The position numbers were made by a program, and so were the translations under genes. 64,000 bases of DNA from contig CAMTMZ010000006.1 of NCBI GenBank assembly GCA_947073765.1, positions 1-64,000 of the forward strand, in the 5' to 3' direction. Of the stretch, positions 1 through 8,193 are shown one piece after another. Origin of the DNA: an uncultured Bacillota bacterium. Its GTDB lineage: Bacteria; Bacillota; Clostridia; Oscillospirales; Oscillospiraceae. The notes under the pieces were generated by a model. That model was not told where the DNA came from and ran no database searches. It saw nothing but the letters and a program-made list of their open reading frames with translations. The stretch's first letter is position 1. Each line of letters opens with the position of its first letter.

Positions 1-1
1 T

Positions 2-77
<76 letters not shown>

Positions 78-155
78 GAGGGACATTGGATGAACACCTG
101 CTATTTCAAAGGCGGCTTTGCCGTAACGGTGCAGCTCTGATGTCAGAACGAGCAA

Positions 156-194
156 CGGAGGTCAAGGTGTAAAAGCCTTGGCCTCCGCTGTTTT
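156..194 (+). terminator. terminator behind tRNA-Ala
   Basis: A 12-bp stem (CGGAGGTCAAGG with CCTTGGCCTCCG, one G-U pair), an 8-nt loop and then a short T run. It lies about 80 nt downstream of the tRNA and fits the end of its transcript. Confidence 0.6.
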
Positions 195-274
195 ATCAGG
201 TTGACTTTTCGGTAAACAAATTCCATCTTAAAAATGCTCATGGTTGATACCTCCATGTTAATGCAAAAAGATAT

Positions 275-317
275 CTCCCGGCACCGTCTTTCCAGATGTG
301 CCGGGAGTCTTTTTTTC
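275..317. terminator. bidirectional terminator
   Basis: A perfect 10-bp stem CTCCCGGCAC/GTGCCGGGAG followed by a long T run on the plus strand. Read on the minus strand it is followed by ATATCTTTTT, so it can also end the BCCT/ergothionase transcript coming from the right. Confidence 0.75.
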
Positions 318-375
318 CGTATCTCGTATAGAATGGACAGGCCACTGATTTAGGAGGCACCTTTATACTCTGCTG

Positions 376-630
376 CTAGCGGCAAAATTCCGACTTCCGG
401 AACAGAGAACGCAGCAGGACGATCCAGCCCCAGGAGATGGACAGGGTAGGCAGGCAAGCCAACAGAATGGCCTTGATGGGGTGAATGTCCGTGAAGCAGA
501 TGGGCCCGAAGAACATGACGAACAAAACTACCATCATTACCAGCAGGGTGATCTGTTCCCGACGGTTGTTGGGAGGTGTCAGAAAAATCTTTTTCAGGTC
601 GATCTCCACTCGAATGACTTCCTTTTTCAT
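376..630 (-). CDS. small membrane protein, third gene of the ergothionase operon
   Basis: 84 residues with a charged N-terminus (about 1-25), two hydrophobic segments (about 27-48 and 51-74) and a basic C-terminal tail, so probably a two-pass inner-membrane protein. I do not recognise the family. Its ATG follows the stop codon of the upstream lyase gene by a single base (TGA-T-ATG), so it is almost certainly translationally coupled and belongs to the BCCT-lyase transcript. A role as an accessory subunit of the transporter is possible but is only inferred from position. Confidence 0.7.
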   Translation of the reverse strand: MKKEVIRVEIDLKKIFLTPPNNRREQITLLVMMVVLFVMFFGPICFTDIHPIKAILLACLPTLSISWGWIVLLRSLFRKSEFCR

Positions 631-631
631 A

Positions 632-2164
632 TCAGCTCAGCGCTCCTGTCACGTTTTCAGCCACCCGGATTAATGCCCCGGAGTGAATAAAGTCTTTCAG
701 GTACTCGATGTAAGGGTGGAGCAGCATATCCTTTTCCATCACCGGTACATGCTTGCTGATTTCAGCAAGCACCGCCGTGGTGGCAGGGGCACGGCTTACG
801 TCCGGGTCTACAAACTGCTGCACCTGATAGACACTGAGCAGCTCGATGGCCAGTATGTATTCCAGCTTCTCCGCCATGGGGCCGGATTTTTTACAGGCGT
901 TGTAGCCCATGGCCACATAGTCCTCCTGGTTTCCACAGGTGGGGGTGTTGTCGATGGTGGAGGGGGTGGCCAGCATCCGCATCTCGTTCAACAGTCCAGC
1001 CTGGACGTACTGGGGGATCATCAGTCCAGAGTTGAGTCCCGGCTCTTTGATGCAGAAGAAGGGGTAGCCGGACAGAGATCCATCTACAATGCGGTTATTC
1101 CGCCGTTCGGAGATTTTGGCCAGTCCAACGGCGGCGATGCAAGCGCTGTCCATCTCCATACCCACATAGGCCGAATCGGCGTTGCAGGCGGAGATGACAT
1201 CTTCGTTGCCTTTTTCCGGCCAGATGATGGGGTTGTCGCAGCAGGAATTCATCTCGATCTCAATGGTCTTTTTTGCGTCCTCCAGGGTTTTCCGGGCCGC
1301 GCCGTGGAGCTGGGGAATGCACCGCAGGGACAGGGCGTCCTGCACCCGGCTGCCCCGGTATTTCTCCATAATGCCCGAGCCCTTGAGCATGCGCCGCACA
1401 TTCTCTGAGGCGTTAAGCTGGTCGGGGTGGGGGCGGACGGCCATCACCCGGGGGTCGAAGGCATTGATAACGCCCTTCATGGCCTCCAAGGACATGGCGC
1501 CCACGATATCGGCAGACTTGGCGGCGTTGAGCATGTCATACAGAGCCAGGGCCGCCATGGCGGTGGCTGAGGTGGTGCCCGACACCAGGGCCAGTCCCTC
1601 TTTAGAGCTGAGGGTCATAGGCTCCAGTCCGGCCCGCTTCAGGGCCTCGGCCCCCTCCAGCAGCTCGCCGTTGTAATAGGCCTTCCCCTTGCCCAGAAGC
1701 ACCAGGGCCATGTGGGCCTCGGGGGAGAGGTAGCCCACGCTGCCGCTGCCGGGGGCGCAGGGGGTCAGGCCAGCGTTGAGGAAATCCCGATACCGCTCCA
1801 GCACTACCATCCGCACTCCGCTGTACCCCTGACCGATGTTTTGCAGCACCATGAGCATGATACCCCGTACCCGCTCGATGCTCAGGGGCTCGCCTACCGA
1901 AACTGAATGGGACAGGATGATATTTTCCTGGAGCTGGGCGGTTTCCTTCTTGTCGATGGCCTTGGTGCACAGAGCACCGAAGCCGGTGGTGACGCCGTAC
2001 ATCACCCGCTCCTCCTCCACCCATTTCTCGACCAAAGCCCGGGAACGATTCACCCGGGCGGTATACTCCGGGGAAAATTCTACCTTCCGTCCAAACCGGG
2101 CTACGGATACGAAGTCGTCCAGCGTAATGGGCTCCCCTAAAATCAGCGTTTTCGTCTCTTCCAT
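632..2164 (-). CDS. ergothionase-like, MIO-less member of the HutH/aromatic lyase family
   Basis: 510 residues, full length for the histidine ammonia-lyase fold. Conserved features include YGVTTGFG (Tyr56), LSHSVSVGEP (His86), SLRC (Arg281), GLNSG and NQEDYVAMG (Glu414). The Ala-Ser-Gly triad that cyclises to the MIO cofactor is exactly missing. Where HAL has GSVG-ASG-DLAPLAHMA, this protein has GSVG followed directly by YLSPEAHMA (residues 141-153). The Tyr of the canonical QDxYSLRC motif is Leu280, and NFHG is replaced by NADS. Ergothionases of this fold are known to lack MIO because trimethylamine is already a good leaving group. Together with the adjacent betaine-type transporter this points to ergothioneine cleavage to thiourocanate and trimethylamine. 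Automatic annotation would call it HutH. The exact substrate is an inference; another betaine of an aromatic amino acid is possible. Confidence 0.75.
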   Translation of the reverse strand: MEETKTLILGEPITLDDFVSVARFGRKVEFSPEYTARVNRSRALVEKWVEEERVMYGVTTGFGALCTKAIDKKETAQLQENIILSHSVSVGEPLSIERVRGIMLMVLQNIGQGYSGVRMVVLERYRDFLNAGLTPCAPGSGSVGYLSPEAHMALVLLGKGKAYYNGELLEGAEALKRAGLEPMTLSSKEGLALVSGTTSATAMAALALYDMLNAAKSADIVGAMSLEAMKGVINAFDPRVMAVRPHPDQLNASENVRRMLKGSGIMEKYRGSRVQDALSLRCIPQLHGAARKTLEDAKKTIEIEMNSCCDNPIIWPEKGNEDVISACNADSAYVGMEMDSACIAAVGLAKISERRNNRIVDGSLSGYPFFCIKEPGLNSGLMIPQYVQAGLLNEMRMLATPSTIDNTPTCGNQEDYVAMGYNACKKSGPMAEKLEYILAIELLSVYQVQQFVDPDVSRAPATTAVLAEISKHVPVMEKDMLLHPYIEYLKDFIHSGALIRVAENVTGALS

Positions 2165-2183
2165 ATCGCAATGTCTCCCCTCA

Positions 2184-2257
2184 GTAGGGCCGCCGCCCTC
2201 GGCGGTCCGTATTTGATTTTACTATGTACGGGGGCTGGCGAGGGCGTCGGCCCCTAC
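2184..2257. repeat. dispersed palindromic repeat, copy 1
   Basis: It begins GTAGGGCCG and ends CGGCCCCTAC, with two internal GC-rich hairpin arms around an AT-rich centre. A similarly built element with the same GTAGGG/CCCTAC ends lies at 49173-49244. It fills the gap between the transporter and lyase genes and would form a stable structure in their shared mRNA. Confidence 0.5.
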
Positions 2258-2264
2258 AGAAAAA

Positions 2265-3842
2265 TTACACTTCGACCTGATCCACGCTGTCTACAATGTC
2301 TTTCTTGGTCTCGGGATCGAAGAAGAACACCTTGAAAGCTGCGGCTACTTGGAATATAAATACAATAAGCACCACAAAGCCGCCGCAGGCCGCCAGGTAC
2401 TTTACGCCGTCTACGCCCTGGGCGCCGCCGCCAAAGGCTACCATGACGCAGGCGATCACGCCGATGGACACACCCCAAACGATTTTTTGCCAGATGGCAG
2501 GCTCCTCGTCGTGACGGGCACCGCTGGTACACAGAGCGGCGATGGTGGTGGACATAGTGTCCGCTGTGGTGGAGAAGGCCGCGATGAGGGCCAGAATGAT
2601 AACAGGGATGATAATCATGCCCAGAGGGACGTTCTTCAGGAACTCCCACAGGCCAGTGGTAGCGCCGCCGTTCTGAATGGCGGTGATGATGTCGGCGCTG
2701 CCGCTCTTCTGCCACTCCAGGGCGGTGGAGCCCCACACGGAGAACCACACAAAGCCGAAAGAGGCGGGGAGAATCCAGTTGACGATAAGGAACTGCCGCA
2801 CGGTGCGGCCGTAGGCGATGATGGCGAAGAAGATGCCCATCAGGGGGGCATAGGCGATCCAGATGGCCCAGTCATACATGGTCCACCAAGTGACCAGGGC
2901 GGAGCCGCCCACGGTATAGGGGTCGAAGCCCCACATCCAGAAGCGGTCAAGCCAGTATCCCAGGCCCACGTTGGCCATATTCAAGATGTAGATGGTAGGG
3001 CCGATGATGAACAGCAGGATGAGCAGCACGTAGAAGATCTTGGAGGTCAGGCCGGCCAGCCATTTAATACCTTTGTCAATGCCGGTGACCGAGGCGATGG
3101 TAAAGGTGACGGTGATGATGGCGGTGAGGGCCATCCACACGATGGGACCCTGCTCCACGCCGTAGGCGGAGTAGAGGCCGGAGCCGATAAGAGCAAGCCC
3201 GGCGCCCAGGGAGGAGGCCAGACCCAAGGCGATGGCCAGCACGGACAGCACATCTACCAGCACCACCCAGATGCCATGGGTGACCTTCTCACCGAAGATG
3301 GGGGTAAGGGAGGCGGCCACAGACAGCTGCTTTTTGCGGTTGAAGTACATATAAGCGATGAGAACCCCGGAAAGGGCATACATGGCGTAGGGAATAAAGG
3401 TCCAGTTATAGAAGCAGCGGCCCATGGCAAACAGCTCCGCCTCCTGGGTCAGGGGCTGGATGCCATAGCCCTCCAGCTCACCGTAGATGTTGCCGTAGTA
3501 GATAAGTACCTCATTGACGCCATAGGTGATCAGACCGGTGGCAATGCCGCCGGTGAGGGTCATGGCGAACCAGGAGCCAAAGGAATGTTTGGCCTTGGCC
3601 TCCGGGCCGCCAAAGCGGATCTTGCCCACCCTGGTGAACATCAGCAGGCAGGCAAGCAGCAGGGTAACCATGGCTACGATCTGATACAGCCAGCCAAAGG
3701 TGCTCAGCGACCAGTCAAACATGGTGTAGGTAACGTTGGTCAGCCAGGCGTTGTTGACGATGCCCAGCAGGGCCGCGCCTCCAATGACGATGAAGCAGGG
3801 GATAAACACATCCCAGCGGATTGGCTTGCTCTCGTGTTTCAT
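2265..3842 (-). CDS. BCCT-family betaine/carnitine/choline-type transporter
   Basis: 525 residues from an ATG with a GGAGAG ribosome site. About twelve hydrophobic segments and the diagnostic BCCT region around WTMYDWAIWIAYAPLMG and YGRTVRQFL. BCCT proteins carry substrates with a quaternary ammonium group, and the ergothioneine side chain is a trimethylammonium betaine. The gene is first in an operon with the MIO-less lyase and is preceded by a -24/-12 promoter at 3909-3924. An upstream in-frame extension exists but lacks a ribosome site and would run through the promoter. Uptake of ergothioneine is inferred; carnitine or glycine betaine cannot be excluded from sequence. Confidence 0.88.
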   Translation of the reverse strand: MKHESKPIRWDVFIPCFIVIGGAALLGIVNNAWLTNVTYTMFDWSLSTFGWLYQIVAMVTLLLACLLMFTRVGKIRFGGPEAKAKHSFGSWFAMTLTGGIATGLITYGVNEVLIYYGNIYGELEGYGIQPLTQEAELFAMGRCFYNWTFIPYAMYALSGVLIAYMYFNRKKQLSVAASLTPIFGEKVTHGIWVVLVDVLSVLAIALGLASSLGAGLALIGSGLYSAYGVEQGPIVWMALTAIITVTFTIASVTGIDKGIKWLAGLTSKIFYVLLILLFIIGPTIYILNMANVGLGYWLDRFWMWGFDPYTVGGSALVTWWTMYDWAIWIAYAPLMGIFFAIIAYGRTVRQFLIVNWILPASFGFVWFSVWGSTALEWQKSGSADIITAIQNGGATTGLWEFLKNVPLGMIIIPVIILALIAAFSTTADTMSTTIAALCTSGARHDEEPAIWQKIVWGVSIGVIACVMVAFGGGAQGVDGVKYLAACGGFVVLIVFIFQVAAAFKVFFFDPETKKDIVDSVDQVEV

Positions 3843-3908
3843 GTTTCTCTCCGTATGCGGCAGGAGGGCCGCATACTCTCCTTTCTTTACAGTCTGACTA
3901 TTTAATAA

Positions 3909-3924
3909 AGCAATTTTCGGGCCA
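3909..3924 (-). promoter_or_regulatory. sigma-54 (-24/-12) promoter of the BCCT-ergothionase operon
   Basis: The minus strand reads TGGCCCG-AAAA-TTGCT, one mismatch from the consensus TGGCACG-N4-TTGCT. The invariant GG (3923-3922) and GC (3911-3910) are correctly spaced. Transcription should start near 3898, about 55 nt before the transporter ATG. The neighbouring genes encode a sigma-54 activator and sigma-54 itself. Confidence 0.8.
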
Positions 3925-4054
3925 AAGGGAGAAAACAGAGGAAACTTTCCAAAACTTTGTCTTACCTGCACTAATTTGATAGTTCTGATTTGTGTAAATC
4001 AACCATGATTTGATTCAGATCTTCTGGTGCTGGACGCAGCTTTACGGTTAATGG

Positions 4055-4090
4055 TGCAAATATAATTTGCATATCGCAAAATATATTTGC
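4055..4090. promoter_or_regulatory. tandem palindromes, probable activator binding sites (UAS)
   Basis: Site 1 is TGCAAAT-ATA-ATTTGCA (4055-4071, perfect 7-bp arms). Site 2 is GCAAA-ATATA-TTTGC (4076-4090). Their centres are 20 bp apart, about two helical turns, and they lie about 130-180 bp upstream of the sigma-54 promoter and just upstream of the activator gene. This is the usual position for enhancer sites of sigma-54 activators and would also allow autoregulation. Confidence 0.6.
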
Positions 4091-4197
4091 AGATGCACTT
4101 GACAGAGACCTGGAACTTCGATACACTGTCCATATATGGGCAGGGGCAATGCTCTTTCCCTACGGATAAAACGAAAGCAAAAGGGGGGAGGGGTACC

Positions 4198-5847
4198 ATG
4201 CTCTATGACATTCTGTTTACGCTGGACCGCTCAGGCTGCTTCTGCAAGGTGGCCTGGGGAAACCGGGAGGCGGAGGAGCTGTACCGGGAGCTGTTTGAAA
4301 GCTGGGCCAGGAGCAGACGTATGGTTACCACCGCCTTCGCTCTTCCGGAGGGTGCGGACAACGGCCGTTTTCTCTGGGAGGAAAACACTTTTTACTTCCA
4401 GTATCTTTCCGCACCTGAGGGGGGACTCTGGCTGCTGCTCAAGCGTGAGGACAACCGGCCTTATCTCCTGGCCCGGGCGCTTGACCAGGTCACCGACGGG
4501 GTGCAGATTTACGACAAGACCGCCTGCGCCGTCTATTTTAATCGGGCAAGCCGAAGTATTTCTCACATCCCCAGCGGAGTGAGCGTGGAGGGACGGCACC
4601 TGCTTGACCTCTACAACCTGGATGAAAATGTCAGCACCACCATGACCGCCCTTCAGACCCAGGCTCCGGTTATCGACCGGGTGGACAGCTTCCGGGCCAA
4701 CGACTTCAGCACCGCCCCCATCGCCTCGGCCAACACCTCCTACCCCATCTTCCGGGAGGGTGAGCTGCTGGGAGCGGTGGTCTTTGAGCAGACAGCGGAG
4801 ATCGTGGACAAAGGAATCAAAAAGCTGGAGGCCACCCGACAGGCGCTCAGCTCCTTTCAAAATAAATCGCCGAAAATCAGCTTTTCTGGCTACACCTTTG
4901 CCAACGTAATCGGCGGCTGCCCCAAGCTGCGGGAGGCGATTGAGCTGGCCCAGCGGGTAGCCCCTCAGGACAGCCCCATCCTTCTGGTGGGAGAGACTGG
5001 GACAGGCAAGGAGATTTTCGCCCAGAGTATCCACCGCGCCAGCCGCCGCCGGAGCGGAAAGTTTCTGGCCATCAACTGTGCCGCCATTCCGGAGACCCTC
5101 ATTGAGAGCCTCCTCTTTGGCACCCGGAGGGGTAGCTTTACTGGCAGCGAAGACAAAACAGGTTATCTGGAAGAGGCATCCGGCGGCACTCTGTTTCTGG
5201 ACGAACTGAATTCCATGAGCCTTGCCATGCAGTCCAAGATCCTGCGGGTTCTCCAGGAGAAGGCCTTTCGCCGGGTGGGGGACAGTAAGGACCTGAAGCT
5301 GGATGTGCGCATCATCTCCTCCTGCAACGAGGACCCCTTCAAGGCCATTTCGGAGAATACTTTCCGCCGGGACCTGTTTTACCGGTTGTCCACAGTAATG
5401 ATCGAACTGCCCCCTCTCCGGGAGCATCTGGAGGACTTGGAGGAACTGATCCACTACCATTTGGAGGCCACCGCCTATCAGTTTGTCCGCGCTGTCACTC
5501 GGATTGACCCGGAGGTCTGTGTCCTGCTGCGGTCCTACCACTGGCCGGGCAATGTGCGGGAGCTGTTTCACGTTCTGGACTATGCCCAGAACGTTACAGA
5601 CTCCGGGTCGATAGAGGTATGTCATCTCCCTCCCTATCTGCTGAAGCGCCGGGGTTCCCCTTCCGCCGCCCCGGCCATCGATTTCACCCAAAGGGACCTC
5701 CAGAGCCTGATGGATGACTACGAGCGGGAGATCATCGTCCAGGCCCTGGACTACTGTGGCTATAACATCTCTCAAACAGCCAAAACTCTGGGTATCCTCC
5801 GCCAGAGCCTGCAATACCGCATACGAAAATACGGATTGATTTTTTAG
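4198..5847 (+). CDS. sigma-54-dependent PAS/AAA+ transcriptional activator
   Basis: 549 residues. An N-terminal sensory part contains a PAS-like segment (about 95-200, near LARALDQVTDGVQIYDKTA). The AAA+ domain (about 225-455) has Walker A GETGTGKE and Walker B GGTLFLDE, and a Fis-type helix-turn-helix lies at the C-terminus (NISQTAKTLGILRQSLQYRI). The sigma-54-contact loop is GSFTGS instead of the consensus GAFTGA. The ATG has a strong GGGAGGGG site; an earlier in-frame ATG at 4087 overlaps the palindromes and is less likely. It is divergent from the BCCT-lyase operon and followed by rpoN, so it very probably activates that operon, perhaps by sensing the substrate through the PAS domain. Confidence 0.92.
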   Translation: MLYDILFTLDRSGCFCKVAWGNREAEELYRELFESWARSRRMVTTAFALPEGADNGRFLWEENTFYFQYLSAPEGGLWLLLKREDNRPYLLARALDQVTDGVQIYDKTACAVYFNRASRSISHIPSGVSVEGRHLLDLYNLDENVSTTMTALQTQAPVIDRVDSFRANDFSTAPIASANTSYPIFREGELLGAVVFEQTAEIVDKGIKKLEATRQALSSFQNKSPKISFSGYTFANVIGGCPKLREAIELAQRVAPQDSPILLVGETGTGKEIFAQSIHRASRRRSGKFLAINCAAIPETLIESLLFGTRRGSFTGSEDKTGYLEEASGGTLFLDELNSMSLAMQSKILRVLQEKAFRRVGDSKDLKLDVRIISSCNEDPFKAISENTFRRDLFYRLSTVMIELPPLREHLEDLEELIHYHLEATAYQFVRAVTRIDPEVCVLLRSYHWPGNVRELFHVLDYAQNVTDSGSIEVCHLPPYLLKRRGSPSAAPAIDFTQRDLQSLMDDYEREIIVQALDYCGYNISQTAKTLGILRQSLQYRIRKYGLIF

Positions 5848-5867
5848 ACGTTCAAGAGGTGCATACA

Positions 5868-7229
5868 ATGGAATTATTGCAGGTACAGTGTCAGCAGCTG
5901 AGCTATCAGCAGATACAGGGACTAAAGCTGCTGCAGATGAGCTCCTGGGAGCTGGAGCAGTATTTGCGGGAGCTGTCACAGGAGAACCCTCTGGTCGATC
6001 TGGAGCCAGAGACCCCCTCTGTGGAAGAGAAAGACGAGCTTCTCCACTATCTGCAATGGCTGGAAGATAACGACTACCAAAATCTCTACTGCCAGCAGGT
6101 GAACGAGGACGAGCTGGACCCGCTGTCCCAGGTAGGTACAGCGGGCGGGCTGGAGGAGACTCTGTTTCGGTTCCTGTCGCAGCAGTTATACTCCAGGGAC
6201 TTGGAGGATAAGATGTCGGAAACGGTGCGGTACCTGGCCTCCTGTCTGGATGAGCGGGGTTATCTGACCACCCCCTTGAGAGAGCTGTCCCAAAGGGACC
6301 ATATCCCTCTCACACGGTTGGAGCAGGCACTGGACATTCTCCAGGGATTGGAGCCGGCCGGGGTAGGGGCGGAAAACCTATCACAGTGCCTGGAGCTGCA
6401 GTTGCTGCGCATCAGGGAAGAGGGGCCGGCTCTTGCCATTGTAAAGCACCACCTGGAGATGTTGGCACGGCATCAATACTCGGCCATCGCGGTCCAGATA
6501 GGTATTTCAACCGAGCAGGTAAAAGGGGCGGCGGCTATCATCCGGGAGCTGGACCCCAGGCCAGGCGCCATCTTTGAGCAAGCGGAACAGATCCCATATA
6601 TCCTGCCGGATATTTTTGTGGAGGAGCAGGGGGGGCACTACACCGCTCAGATCCGAAAACCTGGCCGGCAGTACTTTCAGATCAACGAGTACTACAAAAA
6701 CCTTCTTCTCCGTTCCCAAGACCCCCAAGTGACTGAATATTTAAAGGACAAACTTCAGCAGGCTGAAAGTGTTCAGCAGGCGGTGTTTCAGCGGGAAAGT
6801 ACGCTGCTGCGGTGTGCCCAGGCCATCGTAGACACCCAGGCCGGATTCTTCCGCTGTGGCCCCCAGGCGCTGTGCTCTCTGACAATGGCTGATCTGTCAA
6901 AGAAGCTGGACCTCCATGAATCTACAGTCAGCCGGGCAGTGAGAGGGAAATATATCCAATGCGTCCAGGGTACTTACCCCTTAAGATATTTCTTTTCCCG
7001 CGGCGTAACTGCAGAAAGGGGGGGAGCACAGATTGGCGGTACAGCGGTCAGGCTGAGACTGAAACAACTCATCGATCAGGAGGATCACCAAAATCCACTG
7101 TCGGATCAGAAACTCGCCGCGCTTCTTACCCAGGCCAACTGCCCCATTTCCCGACGGACAGTGGCAAAATATCGAGAAGAAATGAATATTCCCAATATGT
7201 CTGGCCGAAAGCGTGGTTTCCATTTATGA
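5868..7229 (+). CDS. rpoN: RNA polymerase sigma-54 factor
   Basis: 453 residues with the glutamine- and leucine-rich region I at the N-terminus, a core-binding middle part and a C-terminal RpoN box (RRTVAKYREEMNIP) that contacts the -24 element. I choose the ATG at 5868 because an AGAGGT ribosome site precedes it at proper spacing; a GTG at 5859 overlaps that site. It starts 20 nt after the activator stop codon, so the pair is co-transcribed. A sigma-54 gene linked to a single activator and target operon suggests that this is its main or only job here. Confidence 0.95.
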   Translation: MELLQVQCQQLSYQQIQGLKLLQMSSWELEQYLRELSQENPLVDLEPETPSVEEKDELLHYLQWLEDNDYQNLYCQQVNEDELDPLSQVGTAGGLEETLFRFLSQQLYSRDLEDKMSETVRYLASCLDERGYLTTPLRELSQRDHIPLTRLEQALDILQGLEPAGVGAENLSQCLELQLLRIREEGPALAIVKHHLEMLARHQYSAIAVQIGISTEQVKGAAAIIRELDPRPGAIFEQAEQIPYILPDIFVEEQGGHYTAQIRKPGRQYFQINEYYKNLLLRSQDPQVTEYLKDKLQQAESVQQAVFQRESTLLRCAQAIVDTQAGFFRCGPQALCSLTMADLSKKLDLHESTVSRAVRGKYIQCVQGTYPLRYFFSRGVTAERGGAQIGGTAVRLRLKQLIDQEDHQNPLSDQKLAALLTQANCPISRRTVAKYREEMNIPNMSGRKRGFHL

Positions 7230-7332
7230 TGATTAGTGTGGGACTGAAATAAACCGCTGCTATTTTGTTGAGTATCACTACTCGACACTGATTGTTATAC
7301 TACTGAGGAAAATAACACTGATTGGGAGTGAA

Positions 7333-7806
7333 ATGAGAATGACGAGTGTGCTTTTTGTTTGTCACGGCAATATATGCCGCAGTCCAATGGCCGAATTTGT
7401 TATGAAGGATCTGGTGAAAAGAGCAGGGCTGGAGGCTCAATTTCACATCGAGTCCGCAGCGACCAGCATCGAGGAAATTGGCAACCCAGTCTATCCTCCA
7501 GCCCGCCGCAAACTGGCCGAGCACGGCATCGACTGCGCCGGCAAAACGGCTCGACAGTTGAGGAACGAGGACTACGACCGCTTCGACCTCCTGATTGGGA
7601 TGGACAGGGCCAACCTTCGTAACATGCACCGCATCTGCGGCTGCGACTTCGACAGCAAGCTGAAGCTGCTTATGGAGTTTGCGGGCCGCCCGGATACCGA
7701 GGTCGCAGATCCTTGGTACACGGGAGACTTCGAGTCCACTTGGCAGGATGTGCTGTCTGGATGTCAGGGACTGCTGGATATATTGCAGAAAACTGAAAAA
7801 TTATAG
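7333..7806 (+). CDS. low-molecular-weight protein-tyrosine-phosphatase family protein
   Basis: 157 residues. The N-terminal phosphate loop CHGNICRS (Cys10 to Arg16, CX5R) is directly followed by the family SPMAE sequence, and the general-acid motif DPWY (Asp126) is near the C-terminus. Length is normal for the family. These enzymes dephosphorylate phosphotyrosine or phosphoarginine residues on proteins. It has a GGGAG site and stands alone about 100 nt behind rpoN. No partner kinase gene is next to it, so the target is unknown. Confidence 0.9.
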   Translation: MRMTSVLFVCHGNICRSPMAEFVMKDLVKRAGLEAQFHIESAATSIEEIGNPVYPPARRKLAEHGIDCAGKTARQLRNEDYDRFDLLIGMDRANLRNMHRICGCDFDSKLKLLMEFAGRPDTEVADPWYTGDFESTWQDVLSGCQGLLDILQKTEKL

Positions 7807-7862
7807 TGGAATTGCCGGTGAAAGCATGATATCCAGTGTTTTCAATGGTTTTTCTCGGGTGT

Positions 7863-7929
7863 GGAGAAGTTTGGTATCGCGCTTGAATGGACTTCAAGAG
7901 GTAGTGGTTCGTCTCGTTTATCTCCACCA
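7863..7929 (+). pseudogene. decayed tRNA-Ala-like sequence
   Basis: From 7879 it matches the 3' two thirds of the tRNA-Ala at 2-77: an intact anticodon stem CTTGA/TCAAG, a T-arm-like segment and an identical TTATCTCCACCA end. The D arm is missing, the T stem has lost a base, the alanine G3-U70 pair is A-U, and the anticodon would read GGA. It is unlikely to be a working tRNA. It may be a degraded gene copy or the distal repeat left by integration at tRNA-Ala. Confidence 0.65.
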
Positions 7930-7951
7930 TCTCAAAGGGAATGTATTTGAG

Positions 7952-7981
7952 GCTCGTCTCTAAAAAGAGGCGAGCTTTTTT
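7952..7981 (+). terminator. intrinsic terminator behind the tRNA-like remnant
   Basis: A 9-bp stem GCTCGTCTC/GAGGCGAGC, a TAAAAA loop and a T6 tail. Confidence 0.75.
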
Positions 7982-7986
7982 CTATG

Positions 7987-8130
7987 CTATCGAACACAGC
8001 CAGGGTGGTGGCTTTTGACGAAGCCGGCGCAATAATCCACAAGGGGCTGCAAGTCGTAGTTGGCCAGCCTGGCGGTGGCCAGGGATATGGGGACCTGGAG
8101 CAGCAGTTCTCCGCCCCGATCCCAAAGCAT
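7987..8130 (-). CDS. possible 47-residue remnant or small protein
   Basis: An ATG-started reading frame (begins MLWDRGGELLLQVP, ends SHHPGCVR) lies downstream of the rpsI terminator and fills otherwise empty sequence. The composition looks protein-like, but I recognise no family and see no convincing ribosome site. It may be the tail of a lost gene. Confidence 0.25.
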   Translation of the reverse strand: MLWDRGGELLLQVPISLATARLANYDLQPLVDYCAGFVKSHHPGCVR

Positions 8131-8138
8131 CAGAACAG

Positions 8139-8174
8139 AAAACCCCCAGAAAATCGAAATTTTCCGGGGGTTTT
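8139..8174 (-). terminator. terminator of the rplM-rpsI operon
   Basis: AAAACCCCC pairs with GGGGGTTTT, then after one mismatch GAAAAT pairs with ATTTTC, closing a CGAA loop. It is symmetric and can work on both strands. Confidence 0.8.
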
Positions 8175-8193
8175 GAGCGTTTCGGATATAAAA

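Noticed and set aside
632..2164. Histidine ammonia-lyase (hutH) of a histidine-degradation operon
   Set aside because: No MIO triad and no hutU, hutI or hutG nearby; ergothionase fits better.
2349..3905. 518-codon open frame opposite the BCCT gene
   Set aside because: Gly/His/Asp-rich shadow of a GC-rich membrane-protein gene; no ribosome site or family features.
4231..5979. 582-codon frame opposite the sigma-54 activator
   Set aside because: Antisense shadow; the plus strand has all AAA+ motifs.
7863..7929. Functional tRNA-Ser (anticodon GGA)
   Set aside because: D arm missing, no long variable arm, damaged T stem.
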